Source of the DNA: Selaginella moellendorffii
Taxonomy: Eukaryota; Streptophyta; Lycopodiopsida; Selaginellales; Selaginellaceae
Direction: 5' to 3'
Length of the DNA: 64,000 nt
NCBI RefSeq assembly: GCF_000143415.4
Contig: NW_003314369.1
Location: 332,638-396,637, forward strand
Shown here: positions 55,901 through 64,000 of the stretch, piece by piece
Numbering within the stretch: position 1 is the stretch's first letter
How the letters are laid out: each line of letters opens with the position of its first letter
Position numbers and translations under genes: made by a program
Notes under the pieces: model-generated
Told to the model about the DNA's origin: nothing
What the model saw: the letters and a program-made list of their open reading frames with translations, nothing else
Databases searched by the model: none

Positions 55901-56926
55901 GGAAACAGGCGCGCAGCCAAACATAGAGGAGGCCAGCCCACAACAAACAAAACCACGAAACGAGATAGACAACTTACGGTTCAACAAGGCATCCCACAGC
56001 TGCTGCTTTCTATCCCGCAGCTGCTCCCTCTCGTCCTGCAGCTGCTGCCTCTCGTCCCACAGCTCCTCCCTCTCCTCTGGATCTTTTGCCTCTTCGATTA
56101 GCTTCTTGACTGCTTCCATTTGCTGCTCGAGTGCTTCGATTTTCTCCACGAGTGCTTCAATTTGCCTCGCAATGGATGCAGACATTGTTAACCCTAGTCG
56201 CCAAATGGGCTCTGAAAAACTTATATAATTGACAAAGCACTCTGATACGCTTGTAGTCCTAAAATATGCCTTTCCCCAAGTCTCGACTTAAGCTGCCTGA
56301 AGGAACGAAAGGATGCTGTTGCTCTTGATACTGTGGTGGTCGACTTGGAGCTTAGCGTGCTTGAGGGAAAGATGGTGACGCACCTGTAAACTATATATCA
56401 GTGATTAGCAGCGACCGAGCATAGCTCCTTCCGTTCCGTTGAGGTTGGCGAACCCGTTTCCAGCCCCAAAGGTACACTCTACCTGTGGCTCTTTGGGCCG
56501 TTCTAGGGAGGTTACAGGCTTCCAGCTTCGTCCCGCATGTTCCACATCAAGCTCCATAAGGAGCCACCTCCGGTTAAGCAACAGCTCGTCACGGAGCATC
56601 TAGTGCGGAACAAGCTGCGAGACAGCAGCTTGAGTGGGTCTCCCGCTCTGACCTGGCTCTTAAGACTGGAGGGGGATTGGATGTTAAGAGTGGTTTGTTG
56701 AGGTATACGCTCTCTATGACATGATCCTAAGTGGCAGTAGTACCACTTCATTGATTGTATATTTGGTTATGACATTGTATTCGACTATCTTTGGAGTCAT
56801 TGTTTTGCTTCCGTGCACTTCTTCTTTCATGGTTTTGATTCAGTGTGGGACTTGTACACATGGGTTATGACATCATTTTGCAACCTTCTTCTCTTGACAA
56901 TAGATATATTCAACTCCTTCATGGAT
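52939..56926 (-). repeat. Right arm of ~4-kb inverted repeat
   Basis: See the left arm (46189-50207). The spacer between arms is 2731 bp (50208-52938). Differences are mostly single substitutions plus indels in the 3' flank (about 53140-53215) and in intron 1. Confidence 0.9.
53263..56185 (-). CDS. Coiled coil - P-loop NTPase - PD-(D/E)XK nuclease (Crinkler/RHS-like), minus copy
   Basis: Eight exons mirror the plus copy: 56185-55978, 55853-55818, 55752-54620, 54566-54321, 54264-53735, 53688-53606, 53560-53420, 53369-53263; 827 aa (one codon fewer in exon 1). All splice sites are GT-AG and every reading phase is kept. Walker A GFPGAGKTT, Walker B FFDDVN, GGNPRML, and nuclease residues PDSF and ESK are conserved. 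Substitutions are scattered (for example HEPDSF for HGPDSF, LDHLLR for LVHLLR). Two open, spliced copies with intact catalytic motifs argue for recent duplication, function, or both. Transcription of both copies would run toward the spacer gene. Confidence 0.82.
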
Positions 56927-57029
56927 CGTGCTCGGGCATTGCCAAAAACAAGCTCTTGACCTGGTCGATATGGTTGGGCATAGAACGCTAGGATAAAAAA
57001 CGATAAGTATGGAAAACGCAGTGCGCAAC

Positions 57030-57240
57030 AAAGTTTAGGCAAATAGAAACTTTACCTCATCGGCCAGATGAATCGAACAGACCCTTGGCCTCCGTAATCC
57101 AAGAGCATTCCTGGACATTATCGAGTTTAGAGAAGAAGGGCATTCCATGTCACGAGATCTCTCGATGGTGCAGATTTGATACAGCCACTCATGCCATCCG
57201 TATTGAATATGATTCTTAAATGCTGTGACCAATATGCCAA
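57030..57240 (-). other. Weak PPR-like fragment
   Basis: One minus-strand frame contains APSRDLVTWNALL, which looks like the end of a plant PPR (pentatricopeptide) repeat. Only one repeat-sized piece is visible and a stop follows directly. It may be a chance match or the residue of a PPR gene. Confidence 0.25.
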
Positions 57241-57249
57241 TGTGTTCGA

Positions 57250-58995
57250 CGTCATCTTTCGTGTTTGCTGTTGGTTTCAGCCACCTCTAAAGGAGTTGCT
57301 AGCACGGCATTACATGTAGTAAGATTTCGCTGGATGCCGGAGAGGAGCTTGATCTCTTGGACATTGAAGCTGGCGGCGGCCAGGCAAATTTCTTACACGA
57401 TGCCCGAGTCTCGCGCAGCAATGGTTCACGCAGCACGGAGATCCGCAGGAAGCATCTCGCCCAGCACGGCGGCGACCTCAATCAAGCAGCTCTTCCATTC
57501 CCCGTTCACTACCTTGCGTGTATGCTCCTCGCACTTGAGCGGAATGATTTTTAAAGCCGAGCAAGTAAACCAACTGGATCAGCCGGGTCAACCCCCATAC
57601 TCACTGAAGAAAGAACCCCAAATGTCATTTCTGTGCACACTGTATTACAAATGGATTGCATATTTTTACACAGGAGACACATTAAAGAGAGGATGAAATC
57701 TCAATTTCATCCTCTGCACAAGGTTCTTGTATGTAATGAAATGCATAGTACTCACCAGACGTCGTGGAAGAGGATCTTGCTTCCTGCCATTCACTGGAGA
57801 AATCCATAGTGAGCAACCAGATGTAAAAAGAAAAAACCTAGACATACCGTATGGTAACAAGAAGCGTAGAGGATCGCCGATGACGCGATCCTCCGGGTCA
57901 TCTGCGAAAGAACAGGTCAGATTAGTTACCTTGCTTGTAAGCCTTACCAATGTCTTGCCATTCCGTGTTCAAGAGCTCCTCCAACATAGAGTCATCGAGC
58001 CGAGGACGCTTAACGCTACCGTTCGTGAGCGTGTTTTTGAAGCGTGATTACTATAAGGATTTTGCTTCGGTCCTTGAATGGTCCAACTATAGATTTACAC
58101 GCCTCATTCAGGCCCTGCAAACGAAGCATTTGGATGGAGCACTGTTCAAAACAAAGTATGCACCTCAACATCTATGCGGCTCTGCAGGATCGGTAGCATG
58201 TAGTCCGTCTCCCGAATGTAGGTCCATATTTGCTTGGAGCCAATCACTAGATACTGATCTGCGGTTTGTAGACGTTCCTTGACACACAAAAGTGTGAGAA
58301 AGAGACTCGCACTGTGCACATAAGACATCACCTGATGAAAATAGAACAAGATGGCTCATCACTTCCATAGTTAGGAAGCTCTTCCTTATCCATTACTGGT
58401 GATAGCCTGTGGTAAAATAAAAGGGCTCCAACTTCCTGGCAAGGATTATATGCGCGTCCGAATCCCCAGCAGTGTACACCCATCTTTCATGAACGATAAC
58501 CACCACACTGTTGAACTTCGTCGCCAGAAACACTGCAGGCCCGTGGAAGTCTAGCTCCTCAGCCAGGCCTTTTACTTGCTCGTCCATCCTGAAACAGCGA
58601 TTAGCAACTAAGGTATAAGTAAAATGAAGCTCACTTCTGGAAGGCAGCTTCCAGAGCAGGCTTGATGTCCTCTGCTAAAGGCTTTGTACCCAGAGCCTCT
58701 AGTATATATCTGACGAGGAACTTGACTCGCAAGTTGAATAACTTGTGCACTGAATCTCTATCAGAAACACTCAGAACCATTTGTGTCATATTTGGAGTGA
58801 ACTTTCTGTGTTGCTTGTTTTCTTGCCTCCTCACGAGAAAATCCATCAATCTTATTAGTGAGGTTCAAGATATCATTTTCCACCCAGTTCTGAAAAACAA
58901 AACAAATCAAAACAAATATCATAAAGTGGTTTAACACTTACTGGAAACATCTTCGCAATACGTCAAATCGCTGTGTATGTTCATCCAGAACCTCC
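57250..58995 (-). pseudogene. Decaying multi-exon gene, family not recognised
   Basis: Coding-like pieces follow each other on the minus strand with plausible splice sites: MEVLDEHTQRF (58995-58940), NWVENDILNL and VHKLFNLRVKFLV (58889-58635), then a phase-correct junction to MDEQVKGLAEELDFHGPAVF (from 58588), ERLQTADQYLVIG (about 58280-58165), KRPRLDDSMLEELL (about 58020-57945), DPEDRVIGDPLRFLLPYG, VNGRKQDPLPRRL, and finally EEHTRKVVNGEWKSCLIEVA (57550-57280). The second piece needs a frame change, a 1-nt shift precedes KRPRLDD, and the last piece has TGA and TAA in frame. I do not recognise the family. The right arm ends ~330 bp from the last piece, so the gene may have been cut by the inverted repeat. 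Confidence 0.5.
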
Positions 58996-59079
58996 ATTTA
59001 CGCCAGAAACCTAATTGAAAATGTTCAAATAAACCTATTCTTCATTAATCTTATTTTAGTTAAAAGGAAAGAGCAGGTA

Positions 59080-59285
59080 CTAGGAACTTGACTCGTAAGT
59101 TGAGTAACTTGTGCACTGAATCTAGAAACACTCAGAACCATCGACCAGTACCCTCTCCATCCATTCCCACATATACATCATGAAGTGCAGCGATCGTGAC
59201 GTCGCCAGCCACATCCTTGTGCACGTTGAATCTCTGTGTGTCGAACCGCACAATTAGCGCCAGAAATCCTAATTTCTTGGTAATT
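59080..59285 (-). pseudogene. Local duplicate of exons of the 57.3-59.0 kb gene
   Basis: GATTCAGTGCACAAGTTACT and AACTTACGAGTCAAGTTCCT repeat sequence at 58715-58770, and the stretch before CGCCAGAAATCCTAATTT repeats 58975-59015. Order and strand are kept, so this is a tandem, shortened copy with a stop at the start of the homologous segment. Confidence 0.6.
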
Positions 59286-59314
59286 TTCTTTCTAACTGCC
59301 AAATTTTTTTTAGG

Positions 59315-59513
59315 TTCGGGTGTTGCTGGAGAATCAACTGCCAGTGGATCTGGAAGAGGAGTTCAAAGTGTACTTCAAAGGCAACTACGATGAAATGCTA
59401 GTACTGCCGTTCATTGATCGACATATATTGACACAGTTTGCTAGGCATGAAAGTGAGGAACTCGGTAACAGCCTTGTTTGCTTGCTTTGTTTTTTCCTTG
59501 CAAGGGAATTCTG
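59315..59513 (+). other. Exon-like frame, unassigned (weak DUF247-like phrase)
   Basis: A T-rich tract ending in TTTTTTTTAG precedes a frame of ~65 codons: VRVLLENQLPVDLEEEF, then VLPFIDRHILTQFARHESEEL. LLENQLP is a phrase typical of plant DUF247 proteins, but the following residues do not match what I expect. No upstream or downstream exons were identified. Confidence 0.25.
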
Positions 59514-59813
59514 ATCGACCGACCTGATTCCACGGAAGAGATCTATGAGTTCTATGATTCACTTTGGTTCTGCCAGAGAGTAGGTTGATGTTGCAGAAGC
59601 ACACGCTTGGGATGAGTATATAAATTTGCGCACATTACTTTCAAAACAAAGTTTTTCTGATTTAAGACGATGCTTTACTCCGGGCCCTTTGTTTGTGTCT
59701 CGAGATTCTACCTGAGGTCGAGAGTTCGAGCCTCTCTCACCCCATTTTTTCTCCCAATAAGTTTGCGATTTTATTTAAATCATAGGACAATTCATTTTGT
59801 GCCTCCAATTTGG

Positions 59814-60131
59814 TTAGTTCTTGATGCAGTGGTCCTTGCTCCATTTCCAGCCAAACTGGCATTGGTGGCACTTGTTGTTGTACCAGTACCAGTTGCTCGG
59901 GCAACTCACGCATTTGCTTCCACTCCACTTCCATCCGGAGAGGCATCGGTGGCAATCGCTGCTATACCAGAACCAACCTTTGGGACACTGAATGCACTTG
60001 TGGCCATCCCAGTTCCATCCAGATTTGCATCGCTGCTGGGCTGCTGCGTTTGCGATGCCACCGAAGTCCACTCCAACCAGGAGGATTGTCACAAACATGG
60101 CCAGAAGCATCAGTTGGGACTTGCTCGCCAT
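59814..60131 (-). CDS. Secreted Cys/Trp-repeat peptide, 105 aa (copy 1)
   Basis: An N-terminal signal peptide (hydrophobic LMLLAMFVTILLVGVDFGG, likely cleaved near ANAAAQ) leaves about 74 residues. The mature part is five tandem 14-residue units of the form C-x-x-x-W-x-W-x4-C-x-x, for example CKSGWNWDGHKCIQ and CPSNWYWYNNKCHQ, giving ten cysteines and two to three aromatics per unit. I do not recognise a named family. A secreted disulfide-rich or carbohydrate-binding peptide is a reasonable guess. Single exon. A TATA-like AATTTATATGG lies at 60226-60236, about 95 bp upstream of the ATG. Confidence 0.8.
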   Translation of the reverse strand: MASKSQLMLLAMFVTILLVGVDFGGIANAAAQQRCKSGWNWDGHKCIQCPKGWFWYSSDCHRCLSGWKWSGSKCVSCPSNWYWYNNKCHQCQFGWKWSKDHCIKN

Positions 60132-60225
60132 TGTATCGTCAATCTAGAAATGTAAACTAATTGCTTTTCTTGTATCTCTTCTTTCTCTTGATTAACTGCT
60201 TTGCTGGGTTCTGCCAATGTGTACC

Positions 60226-60236
60226 AATTTATATGG
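60226..60236 (-). promoter_or_regulatory. TATA-like element, peptide gene copy 1
   Basis: CCATATAAATT on the minus strand, conserved at 62090-62100 upstream of copy 3 at a similar distance from the start codon. Confidence 0.55.
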
Positions 60237-60321
60237 AGGAGTTGAGGCTGAGTCCAAGTAAGACAGCTATGCACACGGTTTTTACTGCGTCTCTGGCAAG
60301 ACATGTCGTGTTTGTGCTCGA

Positions 60322-60334
60322 TTGACGGGGTCAA
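60322..60334. promoter_or_regulatory. Palindromic double W-box, peptide gene copy 1
   Basis: TTGACGGGGTCAA contains two TTGAC cores in inverted orientation, the binding core of WRKY factors. It is conserved as the same 13 bases at 62169-62181 upstream of copy 3. Confidence 0.55.
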
Positions 60335-60696
60335 TCCAAATGAAACAGTCTCAAGATTCCTATTTAAGTCCATGAAATCATCAAAAGTTACGAGTTATGC
60401 ATTAAATATGATAATATTTTTAAAGGTAAATAGGCAAGAAATTTACGAACCGTTAGAAACAAAAGACACCCAATTTCTTGTTGGAAGGAGAGAAATGTAG
60501 ATTAGAGTCTGGGCACAAGTACGAGTGGACTTTAAATACCTTGTATATCCTGAATGAAATCTCAGAGTAAAAGTGAAACTGGCAGCTGGTGCACACTTTT
60601 TCTACCTCTTGTTACTTGCCAAAAGAACATAGAAAACGGCAAAAAAAAAAAGAAATTCCCAAGAAAAAAGTGGGTAAGGGATGGCACCAAATGAGT

Positions 60697-60801
<105 letters not shown>

Positions 60802-61027
60802 AAAGAAAACACTTGATTTGTAATGCAAATAAGATGTGCATAAACTCAATCAAAAGTAATTTTCTCTACAACCAAGTATTTATACTACATGCCTCCAACC
60901 CTTCTATAGAATTTGTATGCTTCAGTAGCAAGTGTCTTGTTAAGCAGACTCTGCATGAGCTTTAAAATGGGATGTCATGGAAAGAAAAGCACACACATTT
61001 TATTCACCCAAAGGTTACAATGATCAT

Positions 61028-61323
61028 TGTCATTGACATCCTATATGAACTTGGATCTCGATGGGCAACTTCACATACCAGTACCAGTTGGTCGGGCAGC
61101 GGTGGCAAGAACCCGAATACCAGTACCAATTGTGCGGGCATTAATATCGCTGGCAAGAATTGTTGTACCAGTACCAGCGGAGCGGGCAAGAGACGCACTT
61201 CTTCGCATCCCAGGGCCATCCCGGCTTGCATCGCCTCTGGGCGCTCGCACTTGCAATTCCTCCAATGTCAACTCCCACCAGGAGCACCATAAACATCGCC
61301 AGCAGCATCTTGTTGCTCACCAT
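61028..61323 (-). pseudogene. Cys/Trp-repeat peptide gene with in-frame stop (copy 2)
   Basis: The open frame 61141-61323 gives 60 aa: a signal peptide (MLLAMFMVLLVGVDIGG), then two repeat units (CKPGWPWDAKKCVS and CPLRWYWYNNSCQR), then Tyr-stop. Directly after the TAA the same frame continues with CPHNWYWYSGSCHR and CPTNWYWY before losing the pattern and ending at 61028. TATTAA is an extra 6 bp relative to the unit spacing, so a short in-frame insertion appears to have created the stop. It may be a pseudogene or a genuine two-repeat short form. A TATAAG element lies at about 61395-61400. Confidence 0.65.
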
Positions 61324-61694
61324 CTTTAGAACTTTCCTAGACTTGCGTAGAGAAACTAACTTTGATGTGCTTGAGTGCGGGATTGACCGCGTCTTATAAG
61401 GATAAACACGTTCAGTTCCGGATGACTCGTTGACTTTCTCAACGTTAAAAAGTCAAATGTTATGTGAAACTGCGAAACAATGAGGTGACAGAAGGATGGA
61501 AATCAATTGACTTGAATTACCTCAAACAATGGCCGGCCTTGTCCATCCATAGCATTTTCAAAACAAAGTTTTTATGATTTATGAGGTTGAGAGTTCGAAC
61601 CTCTCTCACCCCATTTTTTCTCCCAATAAGTTTGCAATTTTATTTAAATCAGATTTAAAATCATAGAACAATTCATTTTGTGCCTCCAATTTGG

Positions 61695-62012
61695 TTAGTT
61701 CTTGATGCAGTGGCCCTTGCTCCATTTCCAGCCAAATTGGCATTGGTGGCACTTGTTGTTGTACCAGTACCAGTTGCTCGGGCAACTCACGCATTTGCTT
61801 TCACTCCACTTCCATCCGGAGAGGCATCGGTGGCAATCGCTGCTATACCAGCACCAGCCTTTGGGACACTGGATGCACTTATGGCCGTCCCAGTTCCATC
61901 CAGATTTGCATTGCCGCTGGGCTGCTGCGCTTTTGATTCCGCCAACGTCCACTCCAACCAGGAGGATTGTCACAAACATGGCCAGAAGCATCAGCTGGGA
62001 CTTGCTCGCCAT
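61695..62012 (-). CDS. Secreted Cys/Trp-repeat peptide, 105 aa (copy 3)
   Basis: Nearly identical to copy 1: a signal peptide, then five 14-residue C-x-x-x-W-x-W-x4-C-x-x units. Differences include VGGIKSAAAQ for FGGIANAAAQ at the likely cleavage site, WCWYSSDC for WFWYSSDC (an eleventh cysteine), and scattered substitutions. The Cys and Trp frame is otherwise preserved, which suggests selection. The TATA-like element is at 62090-62100 and the double W-box at 62169-62181. Confidence 0.8.
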   Translation of the reverse strand: MASKSQLMLLAMFVTILLVGVDVGGIKSAAAQRQCKSGWNWDGHKCIQCPKGWCWYSSDCHRCLSGWKWSESKCVSCPSNWYWYNNKCHQCQFGWKWSKGHCIKN

Positions 62013-62168
62013 TGTATCATCAATCTACAAATGTAACTAATTGCTTTTCTTGTATCCCTTCTTTGCTTTGCTGTGCCAGAGTCGTGCCAATTTATATGGA
62101 GGATTTGAGGCTGCTATGTACACGGTTTTGACTGCTTCTCGGGCACGATATGTCGTGTTTGTGCTTCA

Positions 62169-62181
62169 TTGACGGGGTCAA
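62169..62181. promoter_or_regulatory. Palindromic double W-box, peptide gene copy 3
   Basis: TTGACGGGGTCAA, the same 13 bases as 60322-60334 and at a comparable distance upstream. Confidence 0.55.
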
Positions 62182-62437
62182 TAAACAAGTGTAGGACTTT
62201 ATCCAAATGAAACAACCTCGAGTTTCGTTGTGAAATTATCAAAAATATCCCGGTGACTAAATTGCGACCCATCACTATTTTATATGAATATAAATTGAGT
62301 TGCTAACTGGCTCATATGCATTAAAAAATATGATAATGTTTTTAAAAGTGAACGCACTTATTGAGTGACATGTATGTGGTGGAGAAAAGGCCTCAAGCTT
62401 CTAAACATTCCTAAAAAACTTTATGAAATATTAGAAA

Positions 62438-62960
62438 ATGAAACTCAAGCAGCAAGGCAGGATGAAATCTCTTCTAATCTGCGACTCCAAAGTCATTCCT
62501 GTGGCCAGGGAGTTTGTGGAGAATGCCCGAAACTTCGATCAGTGGGGCTGCTGGGGATGCCAAAGAAAAATCAACCATAAGAATCGATCTCATCTGCATT
62601 GGGTTGGTTTGGACCTGGTCACAGATGAATGTCGCAGGTACGGAGTCACCCCAGACGTGTTGTGGTTTGGGGACGAAGAGCTCATTGGCAAAGGTGACTG
62701 GATTGCTCGTCGGACACACTTAACTTGGAAGCTACTCAGAGCATTGTTGTGGTGGCTATGGATTCCATTGCTGCCATGAGGAACGTTTTGAGGAAGGTGG
62801 TGGAGGCTAGGATTGAACACCTGCATTCTGGGCTCGAGTATGAAGGGAGATGATGAAGTCTAATCCTTCCAAGAAGGTGAGGAAGAAGGCAAGGGTTGGA
62901 GTTATGTTGCCAGGCTGGAGGCTGTGCGAGATCCGGGTGGAAGAATTCAGCTGCCAAGCT
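62438..62960 (+). other. Coding-like remnant, unassigned
   Basis: Pieces in two frames look like protein: LVTDECRRYGVTPDVLWFGDEEL (about 62615-62683), then AMDSIAAMRNVLRKVVEARI (about 62756-62815) and KKARVGVMLPGWRLCEIRVEEF (about 62885-62950). A frame change and stops separate them. I do not recognise the family and no start is supported. Confidence 0.3.
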
Positions 62961-63550
62961 CAAGGATCTTGAACAAGTTGGCTCTGCAAGTTCACCATTT
63001 TACTGGTAAAAGTCCAGGATAAACATTCAAAGTTGGGCAAAAATGTGCAGCTTGAGAGCAACAGGATCATCAAGTCCAAGAGATTCCTTTGATGATTGAT
63101 TTTTCTTTTCTCTTTGTTTATAGTTTGCACAGCACATATGGTGGTCATCAAAATGCCTTTTCTGCGCATCTTCATGTCATTTTGTATCTTGGGAAAACAC
63201 AAACATCCCTTAGATTCGCTTTCCTTGCGGACCTTGTGCTTTGAAAATGGTTGCTTGCTTCCAGTCCCTCTACACATAAAACTACAAAGGCTGTTTGGTT
63301 AGATTTTTTGAGCTCATGAGCAATAGCATCGAATGCTATAAACACGTATGTATATTTCAAGTTAATACTGTTATGAACTTTTATTGATCACGTTGACTTA
63401 TATTGAACAAGTTGACTCTTAATTGACTTAGCTCGTCAGCTCAAAAGCGGTTCGGCCAGCTGCTGGGCTTGGAATCTTTATGACAAATGAGCAAGAAAGG
63501 CTCTGATTGAGTATGAGTGGAATGCGTAACTTTACACTGGATTAGCATGG
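62961..63550. other. Gene-free stretch
   Basis: No supported gene or repeat. It contains a TTGACTTAT/TTGACTCTTAATTGACTTAG cluster of TTGAC cores near 63392-63430, possibly chance. Confidence 0.4.
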
Positions 63551-63557
63551 GATAAAC

Positions 63558-63610
63558 TGCCACGTCGGAAAGCCAAAAATGACGTGGCTTCATGAGAGGC
63601 TGCCACGTCG
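63558..63610. promoter_or_regulatory. Cluster of three ACGT boxes
   Basis: TGCCACGTCGG (63558-63568), TGACGTGGC (63580-63588) and TGCCACGTCG (63601-63610) are G-box/C-box hybrids in alternating orientation within 53 bp, the type bound by plant bZIP factors. They lie about 300 bp upstream of the candidate exon at 63907. Confidence 0.6.
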
Positions 63611-63906
63611 TGCCCTAATCAGGGTTCCGGGATCGGTCAGTTAATTTCGTGGTGAGATTCCACCGGCCGGCTGAAGCCCTAGGAGATCTCACTGTGGCTG
63701 CGAGCTTGCAATCGCGAAGAAAAATGCGACACGCCCAGATTTGCTAGCTTTCACCATAGTTGATCGGGCAGGGTTCTTCTAGCTCGAGCACCACGGAAGG
63801 AAGGAAGAGAAATTTTGTAAGAAAATGTGGTGGTGGCAAGCCTGGATTGTGGATGCGCATGAATAACAGCAGTGGCTCAAAGGCATGAGGCCTGCTTTTA
63901 GCCACC

Positions 63907-63938
63907 ATGGAAGCAGGAGCTCGGCGAGCTCCACATCG
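63907..63938 (+). CDS. Possible first coding exon of a gene leaving the window
   Basis: An ATG in strong context (GCCACCATGG) opens 11 codons (MEAGARRAPHR) and then a good donor, CATCG|GTAAGCTC. The GC-rich leader and upstream ACGT boxes support a promoter here. The rest lies outside the window, so neither product nor model can be confirmed. Confidence 0.35.
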
Positions 63939-64000
63939 GTAAGCTCATCCTTTGGATTTTTCGCTGGAAACTTTTCTCTTTTGTCTCTCAGGGATCTGTG

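Larger units (their letters stand above)
59700..60345 (-). repeat. Tandem duplication unit carrying a Cys/Trp-repeat peptide gene (copy 1)
   Basis: It matches 61585-62190, from GAGAGTTCGAGCCTCTCTCACCCC through the gene and TATA region to the TTGACGGGGTCAA element. The two units flank the third peptide gene at 61141-61323. Confidence 0.85.
61585..62190 (-). repeat. Tandem duplication unit carrying a Cys/Trp-repeat peptide gene (copy 3)
   Basis: The counterpart of 59700-60345, with a 15-bp insertion (AGATTTAAAATCATA-like duplication) in the 3' flank near 61650. Confidence 0.85.

Noticed and set aside
57265-57696. 143-codon plus-strand frame with MPERSLISWT, resembling a PPR motif
   Set aside because: Only one PPR-like phrase is present. 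The minus strand gives a longer coherent protein-like reading (EEHTRKVVNGEWKSC) with exon context, so the plus frame is likely its shadow.
57950-58282. 110-codon plus-strand frame opposite the decaying gene
   Set aside because: It is antisense to better supported minus-strand exons with splice signals.
61586-61620. T-arm-like hairpin GAGAG-TTCGAAC-CTCTC in the peptide-gene flanks (also near 59718)
   Set aside because: The stem-loop is perfect, but no tRNA 5' half or A-box precedes it. At most it is the end of an old tRNA-derived element; I could not support a SINE.
62474-62826. Minus-strand frames over the 62.4-62.9 kb remnant
   Set aside because: No domain. The plus-strand pieces look more protein-like, but neither is convincing.

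Overview
This is a plant nuclear window. The evidence is short GT-AG introns of roughly 40-100 bp, a CCCTAAA telomere-type array, tRNA-Met-type primer sites in LTR retrotransposons, a chromodomain gypsy element and a plant O-fucosyltransferase. The compact genes, together with NTPase/nuclease genes of the Crinkler/RHS class, make a seed-free plant such as a lycophyte (Selaginella) plausible. That species guess is inference. Unless a species is named, assignments are by motif recognition only; no database search was run.

Region 1 (1-4.7 kb) and region 3 (39.0-43.9 kb) are two diverged copies of one segmental duplication. Each carries a gag relic, a large intronless P-loop NTPase gene and a decayed partial paralogue. 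The right-hand NTPase is open (743 aa). The left-hand copy has an in-frame TGA, small deletions flanked by microhomology, and a TA-rich microsatellite plus telomere repeats in place of its upstream region.

Region 2 (4.7-39.0 kb) is a nest of LTR retrotransposons with almost no coding capacity. Family A has 1.4-1.8 kb LTRs with a purine-rich minisatellite and a G-tract. Family B has 1136-bp LTRs, one complete copy having a PBS, a PPT and the 5-bp target duplication AGTGT. Two family A solo LTRs show 5-bp target duplications. A degenerate Ty3/gypsy chromovirus lies inside a family A body at 13.0-18.4 kb.

Region 4 (44-57 kb) is the most striking. A pair of ~4-kb inverted repeats (46.19-50.21 and 52.94-56.93 kb) each carries an apparently intact eight-exon gene. 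Each encodes an N-terminal coiled coil, a P-loop NTPase and a PD-(D/E)XK-like nuclease (828 and 827 aa). They point inward at a 2.7-kb spacer that holds an intact nine-exon O-fucosyltransferase. A truncated third copy of the NTPase-nuclease 5' end lies at 45.6-45.9 kb.

Region 5 (57-64 kb) holds a decaying multi-exon minus-strand gene and a cluster of three small secreted peptide genes built from 14-residue Cys/Trp repeats. Two of these are intact and have a conserved double W-box upstream; one carries an in-frame stop. The right edge has an unassigned coding-like remnant and an ACGT-box promoter cluster just before the window ends.
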